Assembly: GCA_927417275.1 (NCBI GenBank)
Contig: CAKMJV010000032.1
Location: forward strand, 1 to 64,000
Source of the DNA: an uncultured Clostridia bacterium
GTDB taxonomy: Bacteria > Bacillota > Clostridia > Peptostreptococcales > Acidaminobacteraceae
DNA: 64,000 nt
Direction of reading: 5' to 3'
Both the position numbers and the translations under genes were made by a program. The number at the start of each line of letters is the position of its first letter. The first letter of the stretch is position 1. A model generated the notes under the pieces. That model was not told the origin of the DNA. It was given only the letters and a program-made list of their open reading frames with translations, and ran no database searches. This document shows positions 19,294-26,684 of the stretch, in pieces.

Positions 19294-20295
19294 ATGAAAA
19301 AAATTAATTTAGCCATCGTAGGCGCTACGGGAATGGTAGGAAGAACCTTTTTGAAAGTACTTGAAGATCGAGATTTTCCTTTTGAAAATTTGTACTGTTT
19401 TGCATCGAAAAAGTCAGCTGGTGAAGTAGTAACATGCAAAGGACGTGAATTCATCGTAGAAGCGCTGGATGAATCCTCATTTGATCGAGATATTGATGTG
19501 GCTTTATTTTCAGCAGGCGGTGACATCAGTTTACACTTTGCTCCGATTGCTGCACGTAAAGGTGTAATCGTTATCGACAACTCAAGTGCATGGCGTATGG
19601 ACCCAACAGTGCCATTGGTTGTACCTGAGGTAAATCCAGAAGCGCTGCTCAGTCATCAAAATATCATCGCAAATCCAAACTGTTCAACCATACAAGCTTT
19701 AGTCGCCTTAAAGCCTTTGTATGACACTTATGGCATAAAACGCATCGTTTTTTCAACCTATCAAGCCGTTTCTGGTTCTGGTGTAAAAGGTGTTTCTGAT
19801 TTAGAAGAAGGCTTGAAAGGCAATCATCAAAAGGCGTGTTATCCTCATGCAATCGCTGGCAATTGTCTGCCGCAAATTGATGTCTTTCTAGACAATGGCT
19901 ATACAAAAGAAGAGATGAAAATGATTTTAGAAACCAAAAAAATTCTTAATGATGAAACTTTAAAGGTAACTGCCACCGCTGTTCGCGTTCCAATTTTTAA
20001 CAGCCACAGCGAATCTATAAACGTAGAGTTGAAATCAGCATTTGACGTAGAAGCAGTCAAAACGTTACTTTCTAATGCACCAGGCATCGTTTTACAAGAC
20101 GACCTCTCAAAGCTCGTCTATCCCCTCGCTGCTGAGGCAACTGGTACCGACCCTGTTTATGTCGGTCGCGTGAGACGTGATGAGAGTCTAGATCATGGTT
20201 TAAACCTTTGGGTTGTAGCGGATAACATTAGGAAAGGCGCAGCGACGAATGCCATTCAAATCGCCGAGACACTTTTAGAAAGGAATTTAATATGA
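19294..20295 (+). CDS. asd: Aspartate-semialdehyde dehydrogenase
   Basis: NADPH-dependent reduction of beta-aspartyl phosphate to aspartate semialdehyde, the branch point to lysine/DAP, threonine and methionine. The 333-residue protein has the NADP loop GATGMVGRTFLKVL at its N-terminus, the active-site cysteine in NPNCSTIQ, and the substrate-binding region SVELKS-like VNVELK. ATG 19294 (MKKINLAIVG) is preceded by AGGGGG; an upstream in-frame start at 19261 would add an unrelated hydrophilic tail. First gene of the DAP operon; its stop overlaps the dapA start. Confidence 0.96.
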   Translation: MKKINLAIVGATGMVGRTFLKVLEDRDFPFENLYCFASKKSAGEVVTCKGREFIVEALDESSFDRDIDVALFSAGGDISLHFAPIAARKGVIVIDNSSAWRMDPTVPLVVPEVNPEALLSHQNIIANPNCSTIQALVALKPLYDTYGIKRIVFSTYQAVSGSGVKGVSDLEEGLKGNHQKACYPHAIAGNCLPQIDVFLDNGYTKEEMKMILETKKILNDETLKVTATAVRVPIFNSHSESINVELKSAFDVEAVKTLLSNAPGIVLQDDLSKLVYPLAAEATGTDPVYVGRVRRDESLDHGLNLWVVADNIRKGAATNAIQIAETLLERNLI

Positions 20296-21167
20296 GTTTA
20301 TTTATAGGATCCGGCGTTGCGCTTGTAACGCCGTTGGATGCGGAAGGCATTAACATCGCCACTCTTAATCAACTGATTGAATGGCATATTAATCATCAAA
20401 CGGATGCACTAATCGTTGGAGGTACCACAGGTGAGGCTTCTACGCTTACTGATGCTGAAAAAGAGGTGCTTTTTACTGAGGCAGTTAAAGCGGCCCGTGG
20501 ACGGATCCCCGTAATCGCTGGTACTGGCTCTAACGATACGGCCCATGCAATAGCACTCAGTCAAATGGCTGAAAAATGTGGTGTAGATGGCCTACTCATT
20601 GTCACACCCTATTATAATAAGTGTACTCAAAAAGGCTTGATTGAGCATTATAAAAGTATCGCTGCAGCAGTTAAATGCCCCATTATCCTCTATAATGTGC
20701 CTTCGAGAACAGGACTCAACCTGATGCCTACAACCGTTGCACAACTGGCTCAAATAGAAAATATCATAGGCATTAAAGAAGCTTCAGCTGATATTACGCA
20801 AATCGTGGAACTTTTTAGACAACTGGGCACCCTTGATTTTGACGTCTATTCTGGCAACGACGATCACATCTTGCCACTTCTAGCTTTAGGTGCAAAAGGT
20901 GTTATTACCACGGTGGGGAATGTGCTACCAACAGAAACACATCATATCGTTTCGTTCTACAATCAGGGCGAGCTCGAACTTGCACGTCAGTTACAATTTA
21001 AAATTAATCCCTTGGTTCAAGCACTTTTTGCTGAAGTCAATCCGATTCCCGTTAAAGCTGCTGTCTCTCATTTAGGCTTTAATGTGGGTTCGGTTCGATT
21101 ACCACTTACACCTGAAGAGCCTGAAACACTGTCACGGATTGTTCGTGAACTCGCGATGTTTTCTTAA
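20292..21167 (+). CDS. dapA: 4-hydroxy-tetrahydrodipicolinate synthase
   Basis: Condenses pyruvate with aspartate semialdehyde. 291 residues, the usual TIM-barrel length, with GGTTGEASTL (substrate loop), VTPYYNKCTQ (catalytic tyrosine), the Schiff-base lysine in IIGIKEAS and VYSGNDDHILPLLALGA. The ATG overlaps the asd stop codon (ATGA), with AAAGG upstream inside asd. Second gene of the DAP operon. Confidence 0.97.
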   Translation: MSLFIGSGVALVTPLDAEGINIATLNQLIEWHINHQTDALIVGGTTGEASTLTDAEKEVLFTEAVKAARGRIPVIAGTGSNDTAHAIALSQMAEKCGVDGLLIVTPYYNKCTQKGLIEHYKSIAAAVKCPIILYNVPSRTGLNLMPTTVAQLAQIENIIGIKEASADITQIVELFRQLGTLDFDVYSGNDDHILPLLALGAKGVITTVGNVLPTETHHIVSFYNQGELELARQLQFKINPLVQALFAEVNPIPVKAAVSHLGFNVGSVRLPLTPEEPETLSRIVRELAMFS

Positions 21168-21178
21168 AGGGGGTATAT

Positions 21179-21964
21179 GTGCTTAAATTATTTATATCGG
21201 GTGCAACAGGTGCTATGGGTAAGAACCTAGTCCATTTGGCGCAGGATATTCCCCATCAAAATGTAATTGGTGGTTTAGGACAGTTAACAAATGATTCTTT
21301 TGCGTTTCCTCTGTATGATTCTATTATTGATGTACCACCAACCATGGATTGTATCATAGATTTTTCAAATGCTTCTTTGACAGATGCGCTATTGGATTAC
21401 TGTTTAGTCCATAAAAAACCTTTGGTCCTTTGTACAACTGGTCTTTCGACTGAAACATTGGATCGCGTCCAAGAAGTATCTAAAGTGGTGCCCTTATTTA
21501 AATCTGGTAATATGTCACTGGGTATAAATCTACTTTCAAAGTTGCTTGAAGTCGCCACTCAAATTCTAGGCGACCATTATGACATAGAGATCATCGAAAA
21601 ACATCACAATCGAAAACTCGATGCACCAAGTGGTACTGCGCTTATGCTTGCAGAGACCATCGCGCATAATGCAGATACACCCAAATCTATCGTTTTAGGT
21701 AGACCCGCATTAGGTGCTAAAGCCCCTCATGAAATTAACATTCACGCTGTTAGAGGTGGCTCTATCGTCGGCGAGCACGAAGTCCTATTTGCTGGCGAAG
21801 ATGAGACCATCACATTATCACATGGGGCTTATTCTCGACGTGTTTTTGCTAAAGGTGCATTAGAAGCTGCAGATTTTCTCGTTTTAATGCCCCCAGGTCT
21901 TTATGACATGGATGACTTAATTACGTATAAAATAAAAGACAACGAAGGCCTCAAGAAAGGATAA
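21179..21964 (+). CDS. dapB: 4-hydroxy-tetrahydrodipicolinate reductase
   Basis: NAD(P)H-dependent reductase making tetrahydrodipicolinate. 261 residues with the N-terminal nucleotide loop FISGATGAMGKNL, the catalytic EIIEKHHNRKLDAPSGTAL and VRGGSIVGEHEV. The start is GTG at 21179, 5 nt after AAGGGGG; an ATG two bases earlier is out of frame. Third gene of the operon, 11 nt after dapA and 3 nt before dapH. Confidence 0.97.
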   Translation: MLKLFISGATGAMGKNLVHLAQDIPHQNVIGGLGQLTNDSFAFPLYDSIIDVPPTMDCIIDFSNASLTDALLDYCLVHKKPLVLCTTGLSTETLDRVQEVSKVVPLFKSGNMSLGINLLSKLLEVATQILGDHYDIEIIEKHHNRKLDAPSGTALMLAETIAHNADTPKSIVLGRPALGAKAPHEINIHAVRGGSIVGEHEVLFAGEDETITLSHGAYSRRVFAKGALEAADFLVLMPPGLYDMDDLITYKIKDNEGLKKG

Positions 21965-21967
21965 AAT

Positions 21968-22675
21968 ATGCAAGAATTTGATTTAACTAACCCTTATGAA
22001 ATCGCAAAATTCATCAAACAAGCTAAAAAAGTAACCCCAGTTAAAGCTTATGTTCAAGGAGCACTTACGCATATACCAGAAGAAGTAAAAGTATTTGGTG
22101 CGCCGCCTTTTCAAGTCGTTTTTGGTGACGCTGAAGCCGTCCTTCATTTACTTGAAGATTCACGTAATGTAATAGATTTTTATGAACTTGAAAACGATAG
22201 ACGACTTTCTGCGATTCCTATGCTTGATTTACTAAAGATTAATGCCCGAATTGAACCCGGAGCAATCATACGAGATCGCGTAACCATCGAGGATCAAGCA
22301 GTGATTATGATGGGGGCTGTTATCAACATCGGTGCACATATAGGCAAAGAGTCCATGATCGATATGAATGCTGTTTTAGGTGCACGCGCCTATGTAGGCA
22401 CAAGATGTCACGTAGGTGCAGGTAGCGTTCTCGCTGGTGTCTTAGAACCGCCAAGTGCAACACCTGTCATCATAGAAGATGATGTTATGATCGGTGCAAA
22501 TTGCGTGATCCTTGAAGGGGTCAAAGTTGGCAAAGGCGCTGTCGTAGCTGCTGGATCTGTAGTAACCACGGATGTACCTCCAGGTGCAGTAGTCGCAGGC
22601 ATTCCTGCTAAAGTCATAAAAATGAAAGACGATAAAACAGCAGGTAAAACGCAATTACTTGATGATTTACGTTAA
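21968..22675 (+). CDS. dapH: Tetrahydrodipicolinate N-acetyltransferase
   Basis: Acetyl-CoA-dependent acetylation of tetrahydrodipicolinate (also annotated dapD). 235 residues: an N-terminal helical domain with [10 protein letters not shown]-type core and a left-handed beta-helix of hexapeptide repeats ([39 protein letters not shown]). The protein matches the Bacillus DapH length, not the longer succinylating DapD, so this organism uses the acetylase branch to DAP. Last gene of the operon, before a strong terminator. The N-acetyl-DAP aminotransferase is not in the window. Confidence 0.95.
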   Translation: MQEFDLTNPYEIAKFIKQAKKVTPVKAYVQGALTHIPEEVKVFGAPPFQVVFGDAEAVLHLLEDSRNVIDFYELENDRRLSAIPMLDLLKINARIEPGAIIRDRVTIEDQAVIMMGAVINIGAHIGKESMIDMNAVLGARAYVGTRCHVGAGSVLAGVLEPPSATPVIIEDDVMIGANCVILEGVKVGKGAVVAAGSVVTTDVPPGAVVAGIPAKVIKMKDDKTAGKTQLLDDLR

Positions 22676-22686
22676 CAACATATAAA

Positions 22687-22729
22687 AACAGCGCACATTC
22701 ATATATAAACGGAATGTGCGCTGTTTTTT
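22687..22729. terminator. Bidirectional terminator between dapH and hpt
   Basis: A perfect 14-bp stem AACAGCGCACATTC/GAATGTGCGCTGTT with an 11-nt loop is followed by TTTTTT on the plus strand and preceded by A-rich sequence, so it can end both the dap operon and the convergent hpt transcript. Confidence 0.93.
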
Positions 22730-22742
22730 AAGTTCTAATACA

Positions 22743-23273
22743 TTAATCAACAAATGCGAAAACATGGTCGATGTTTCTATAATAGTCACCATAGTTTAAT
22801 CCATACCCTACGATAAACATATCTGGTATTTCAAATCCTACATAATCAGGCGCATAATCTACTTTCCTTCTTGAAGGTTTATCTAACAAAACACATGACC
22901 GAATACTTTTTGGGTTTCTTTGAGATAAAATTTCAAGCACACCTGTCATGGTTAATGCCGAATCGGTGATATCATCTACGATTAATACATCATATGCTGT
23001 TAGGTCCACATGAATGTCTTGAACGATTTTGACATGACCAGTACTTTCTTCGCTATGTCCATAACTAGAAGTCGTCATAAACTCGATTCTTACTGGCAAA
23101 TCAATTTGCCGAACCAAATCAGCGGTAAAAATAAAACTACCCTTTAACAGAGACACAACCAACAAATTTTTATCTTTATAGGCTTCTGTTAGCGTTTCTC
23201 CTAATCCCTTAATACGTTCTTCAATTGCTGCTTTTGATAATAAGATTTCTCTTCTCTTATTCTCAATGCTCAT
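22743..23273 (-). CDS. hpt: Hypoxanthine (guanine) phosphoribosyltransferase
   Basis: Purine salvage enzyme: joins hypoxanthine or guanine to PRPP. The 176-residue protein has LLKGSFIFTADLVRQI, SYGHSEESTG and the PRPP region VLIVDDITDSALTMTG, then LDKPSRRKVDYAPDYVGFEIP and VGYGLNYGDYYRNID. The PRPP loop reads DSALT where most family members read DTGLT, a Gly-to-Ala and Thr-to-Ser change worth noting. ATG 23273 is used because GGAGG lies 5 nt upstream; two earlier in-frame ATGs flank that site. Confidence 0.94.
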   Translation of the reverse strand: MSIENKRREILLSKAAIEERIKGLGETLTEAYKDKNLLVVSLLKGSFIFTADLVRQIDLPVRIEFMTTSSYGHSEESTGHVKIVQDIHVDLTAYDVLIVDDITDSALTMTGVLEILSQRNPKSIRSCVLLDKPSRRKVDYAPDYVGFEIPDMFIVGYGLNYGDYYRNIDHVFAFVD

Positions 23274-23307
23274 TTCTACCTCCATGTTCCTCATAAGTAA
23301 TATTCTT

Positions 23308-23336
23308 ATTCTATAGTACCTCTAATGGTTTTTCAA
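23308..23336 (-). promoter_or_regulatory. Promoter of hpt
   Basis: TTGAAA (23336-23331), 17-nt spacer, TAGAAT (23313-23308) on the minus strand, about 35 nt before the start codon. Confidence 0.6.
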
Positions 23337-23405
23337 GTGTAAAGATGGACTTCAACAAAAATTTGAGTTGTTACAAGAATTTAACCAAACCAACATTAGA
23401 TTTAG

Positions 23406-23435
23406 TTGCTTCTTTTTACCATGTAATAGTACAAT
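23406..23435 (+). promoter_or_regulatory. Promoter of the Gate-domain membrane protein gene
   Basis: TTGCTT (23406-23411), 18-nt spacer, TACAAT (23430-23435), 30 nt before the ATG. Divergent from the hpt promoter. Confidence 0.55.
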
Positions 23436-23464
23436 GAAGATATCATTATTATAGGGGGAAACTC

Positions 23465-24637
23465 ATGGAGCATAGCAAAAAAATTAAGAAGGCAATCTCT
23501 TTAGAAACTTTTGTCTTCATTATCATCTCTGGTGGTATTTTTGGATATCTTGGCATCGTCATGGGGGTCGATAAGATGTTCAACACCATCATGAATACGG
23601 CGCACTATCTATTGATTGATGTCGTATTTTTTATTATGGCTATAGCAGTATTGGCAGGCGCTTTTGCGGCATTGTTATCCGAATTTGGAGTCGTTGCCCT
23701 AATTAACAAAATTATATCTCCTATTATTCGTCCTATTTATGGTTTACCTGGTGCCGCTTCTATCGGTATGATCACCACTTATTTATCCGATAATCCTGCT
23801 ATAATTTCACTGGCACATGACAAAGGGTTTAAAAAATACTTTAAGGATTACGAAATTCCCACTTTGTGTAATCTTGGTACTGCATTTGGTATGGGCTTGA
23901 TTTTAACCACTTTTATGATCGGTCTCGGAGACGGTACGGAGTATCTACTGCCAGTCGTACTTGGCAATGTAGGTGCTGTTATAGGGAGTGTGGTCAGTGT
24001 ACGAATAATGATGATCTTTACAAAAAAATATTTCAATGTCCCTAAAGATGCAAAAAATCAGCCAGTTGACTTAGAGGACTTCAATAAAACGAGAGAAGTA
24101 CGTGATGGGAATCTCTTCGAACGCGTACTCGACGCAACACTAGAAGGTGGAAAAACAGGAGTAGACCTTGGTCTTGCCATCATTCCTGGCGTAGTGATCA
24201 TTTGTACCATGGTAATGATTTTTACATTTGGACCTGCAGAAACCATAGATGGCGTAGCGATTTATACGGGCTCAAAAAAGGAAGGTGTCGCTTTACTTCC
24301 GAGAATCGGAGAACTATTAAGTCCGATACTCACCCCGTTGTTTGGATTTAAGAGCGCTGAAGCAATCGCATTTCCTATTACTTCTCTAGGCTCTGTAGGC
24401 GCAGCGATGGGACTTGTTAAGACATTTATTACGCAAGGGCTAGTGGGTCCAAACGACATCGCTGTCTTCACTGCCATGGGTATGTGTTGGAGTGGTTACC
24501 TAAGTACACATGTAGGCATGATGGACGCACTAAATGTTCGTAAACTTGCATCAAAAGCGATCTTATCACATACCGTTGGTGGCATCGTAGCAGGAGCCTC
24601 TGCGCATTATTTATATTTATTATTTAGCCGTTTATAA
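23465..24637 (+). CDS. Nucleoside-recognition (Gate) domain membrane protein, CD0519/CD1768-like
   Basis: 390 residues with about 10 membrane segments. Two Gate-like regions are visible (GAFAALLSEFGVVALINKII near residue 75 and LLPRIGELLSPILTPLFGF near 275), the fold shared by nucleoside transporters and the SpoIIIAH-neighbour/YjiH families. TTYLSDNPAIISLAHDKGF and CWSGYLSTHVGMMDALN are segments I associate with the clostridial CD0519/CD1768 membrane family. Transport substrate is unknown. It has its own promoter and a strong terminator, so it is monocistronic, next to but divergent from hpt. Confidence 0.75.
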   Translation: MEHSKKIKKAISLETFVFIIISGGIFGYLGIVMGVDKMFNTIMNTAHYLLIDVVFFIMAIAVLAGAFAALLSEFGVVALINKIISPIIRPIYGLPGAASIGMITTYLSDNPAIISLAHDKGFKKYFKDYEIPTLCNLGTAFGMGLILTTFMIGLGDGTEYLLPVVLGNVGAVIGSVVSVRIMMIFTKKYFNVPKDAKNQPVDLEDFNKTREVRDGNLFERVLDATLEGGKTGVDLGLAIIPGVVIICTMVMIFTFGPAETIDGVAIYTGSKKEGVALLPRIGELLSPILTPLFGFKSAEAIAFPITSLGSVGAAMGLVKTFITQGLVGPNDIAVFTAMGMCWSGYLSTHVGMMDALNVRKLASKAILSHTVGGIVAGASAHYLYLLFSRL

Positions 24638-24640
24638 TAG

Positions 24641-24688
24641 AAAAAGGATTTGTTACCGCTCTTGTAAGATGCGTAACAAATCCTTTTT
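24641..24688. terminator. Terminator after the Gate-domain gene
   Basis: AAAAAGGATTTGTTAC pairs with GTAACAAATCCTTTTT around a 16-nt loop. T-runs flank on both strands, so it can also stop the convergent small-ORF/deacetylase transcript. Confidence 0.92.
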
Positions 24689-24705
24689 TACTTTCATATG
24701 ATCAC

Positions 24706-24840
24706 TTATGGCTTTCGCTGTCTTACCAAGCGAATCAACTCATTTAATAAAACGATGATTTTATTTAAACTAAACTGAATGGACACCAGAATCAGGAAGA
24801 AGAAGACGATACCAATCCATTCAAATCTAATGTTTTCCAT
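24706..24840 (-). CDS. Small membrane protein, 44 residues
   Basis: An ATG at 24840 preceded by GAGGAGG (5 nt spacing) opens 44 codons ending at TAA 24706, just before the terminator. The product starts MENIRFEWIGIVFFFLILVS: one strong membrane segment at residues 8-24, followed by an amphipathic helix and a basic end (RLVRQRKP). No family recognised. It is 20 nt downstream of the deacetylase gene on the same strand, so it is probably co-transcribed and may help or localise that lipoprotein. The strong ribosome-binding site and exact fit between gene and terminator argue that it is real. Confidence 0.7.
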   Translation of the reverse strand: MENIRFEWIGIVFFFLILVSIQFSLNKIIVLLNELIRLVRQRKP

Positions 24841-24860
24841 ACATGCCTCCTCCGTAAATC

Positions 24861-25979
24861 TTATTCAATAATCAAAACTTTTTCCATATTTACTTTAGAC
24901 AAATCCAATTTATCGCTCAATTGCTCTGGAATGGTAATCCATTCTGCAACGCCATCACTGATAAAACGTCGTTCTGGATTTTCTTCAAAAACAGATAACC
25001 ACCATGCTAACTGCATATCACCGTCACCACTTTGAACCCTATGAACAGCGGTGTGGTCAAAACCTTTTGCGTAAAAAGGGAGCGTAGGGCGCCATCCCAC
25101 AAGCAAAGACAATTCATTTTCATAAGTGATTTCTTCATAAGAACCTTTAGAAACATACGGTTTCAAATCATTGGTTTGAGGCATTTTACCATAAGGCAGT
25201 GCAAGTGAACGCATTTCCAAAGCCGGCTCTAGCGTCATGAATTTTTTAACGTTACGTCCTAAAGCCGCTTGAATACCTGAAGCATCGAGCTTAGACAAAT
25301 CCTCATGATCAAAGGCATGGTTTCCAATTTCATAACCATTTTTTAGTAAAAAGTCTAATTTTTCGCTTAAAAACTTCGGTTGGCCAAAAGGGTTACCTGC
25401 ATTTAAGTAAAATACCGCCGCTTTACCAAAGTCGGGATGTTTGTTCGTGAAATCTTCTAAAATACCGATGACACTATCTGGATCTATGATCCAATCCCCA
25501 TCACCATTTTCTATATACTTGAAATTTGAACTGTGACCATCGTCAAACGTCAGTACAACAGGGGTATAACCATAAGGTACATCGATCGATCCATTAATAA
25601 ACGAGGCCATAGAAATCAACCGATAGCCACCTTTATAGAGCATTTCTAGGTCCGCTTTAAAAGATTCAATCGTCCTGGCATAACTGCTGTTTTCATTTGC
25701 TAAATTATGATACATAATAATCATAATCTCGCCCAATTCATTGGGCTTAATCTTAGACGTCTTTATTTGATCCAAAATCACTGCTTCTGGTGCTGGTTCC
25801 GTGGTTGGTTCAGTCGTTGGTTCTGTGGTTGTTTCCGTCGCTGGATCTGTCACTGATTCCGTCGTGATTTCAACAGTACTTGCTTCATCATTTATACCAG
25901 TTACATTGACTTGAGTGCAACCACTGAATCCAACCAAAATCATGAAAAGCATAAGATATATCGCCATTTTATTTTTCAT
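24861..25979 (-). CDS. Polysaccharide deacetylase lipoprotein
   Basis: 372 residues. A lipoprotein signal peptide (lipobox GFSGC, Cys 21) is followed by a Thr/Glu/Pro-rich spacer (residues ~40-65, repeated TEPTTEP) and a NodB-type catalytic domain with MIIMYHNLAN, the metal-binding VVLTFDDGHSS (Asp 146-147) and GNHAFDHEDLS (His residues). Family members remove N-acetyl groups from peptidoglycan or other surface glycans outside the cell. The spacer suggests that the catalytic domain is held off the membrane to reach the wall. AGGTGG precedes the ATG; a good promoter lies upstream. Confidence 0.92.
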   Translation of the reverse strand: MKNKMAIYLMLFMILVGFSGCTQVNVTGINDEASTVEITTESVTDPATETTTEPTTEPTTEPAPEAVILDQIKTSKIKPNELGEIMIIMYHNLANENSSYARTIESFKADLEMLYKGGYRLISMASFINGSIDVPYGYTPVVLTFDDGHSSNFKYIENGDGDWIIDPDSVIGILEDFTNKHPDFGKAAVFYLNAGNPFGQPKFLSEKLDFLLKNGYEIGNHAFDHEDLSKLDASGIQAALGRNVKKFMTLEPALEMRSLALPYGKMPQTNDLKPYVSKGSYEEITYENELSLLVGWRPTLPFYAKGFDHTAVHRVQSGDGDMQLAWWLSVFEENPERRFISDGVAEWITIPEQLSDKLDLSKVNMEKVLIIE

Positions 25980-26006
25980 CTGTCCACCTCTGTTGTCGTT
26001 TATTCT

Positions 26007-26035
26007 ATTATATAACGATTTGAATCTTTTACCAA
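26007..26035 (-). promoter_or_regulatory. Promoter of the deacetylase gene
   Basis: TTGGTA (26035-26030), 17-nt spacer, consensus TATAAT (26012-26007) on the minus strand, 28 nt before the start codon. It stands back to back with the DUF4364 promoter. Confidence 0.75.
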
Positions 26036-26055
26036 CCCTTGGGGTTGATTTCCTT

Positions 26056-26083
26056 TTGCGTTTTTGATAATATATGCTATACT
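26056..26083 (+). promoter_or_regulatory. Promoter of the DUF4364 gene
   Basis: TTGCGT (26056-26061), 16-nt spacer, TATACT (26078-26083), 38 nt before the TTG start. This placement also rules out a start further upstream in the open frame. Confidence 0.6.
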
Positions 26084-26120
26084 AAATGCTGAATCCATCA
26101 AGTCATTAGGGGGCTTTTCG

Positions 26121-26657
26121 TTGAAGACATCTTCAGATCAACAACTTAAATCTAAAATAATAATTTTATATGCGATCAATCAGTTCTCCATTCCACTAAC
26201 CAACCAACAACTCACCGATTTCATTCTAGAGCATGATATTATGAACTATTTTGATCTGCAGCAGTTTTTAACGGATCTCGTGGACACCTCTATGCTTGAA
26301 TACAGCATGAGCGAAGGTGAACGATACTATATTATCACTGAGAGTGGTAAAAATACACTTGAACTCTTTTCAGATCGTGTTTCTCAAAGTCTAAGACGAA
26401 CCATTAATGACAGCATTGATACTAAGAAAAAGTCCTTTGTAATCAAAACAAATATAAGTGCCGATTACTATAAAGAAGATGATAACGATTATATTGTGCA
26501 TTTGTCGGTTAAAGAGGGTATATACACACTGATGGACATAAAGGTCAATGTTGTATCTAACAAGCATGCCAAGCAAATCTGTGAAAACTGGGAAAAAAAA
26601 GCACAGTATTTATATGGCGATATACTAAACAAACTTGTTGATGATACAGACTCTTAA
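26121..26657 (+). CDS. DUF4364 family protein (winged-helix-like)
   Basis: 178 residues. The first ~75 (KSKIIILYAINQFSIPLTNQQLTDF ... GERYYIITESGKNTLELF region) look like a winged-helix DNA-binding domain; the C-terminal part is a mixed alpha/beta domain (YIVHLSVKEGIYTLMDIKVNV). The pattern is that of DUF4364, a Clostridia family of unknown function, likely a transcription regulator. The start is TTG 26121, 7 nt after AGGGGG. An intrinsic terminator overlaps its stop codon, just before the protease gene. Confidence 0.8.
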   Translation: MKTSSDQQLKSKIIILYAINQFSIPLTNQQLTDFILEHDIMNYFDLQQFLTDLVDTSMLEYSMSEGERYYIITESGKNTLELFSDRVSQSLRRTINDSIDTKKKSFVIKTNISADYYKEDDNDYIVHLSVKEGIYTLMDIKVNVVSNKHAKQICENWEKKAQYLYGDILNKLVDDTDS

Positions 26658-26672
26658 TCTGTATCATTTTTA
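26641..26672 (+). terminator. Terminator after the DUF4364 gene
   Basis: ATGATACAGA (26641-26650) pairs perfectly with TCTGTATCAT (26658-26667), followed by TTTTTATTT. It includes the DUF4364 stop codon and lies only 13 nt before the protease start, so the protease is expressed by read-through or by a promoter inside the DUF4364 gene. Confidence 0.88.
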
Positions 26673-26684
26673 TTTGGAGGGTTT

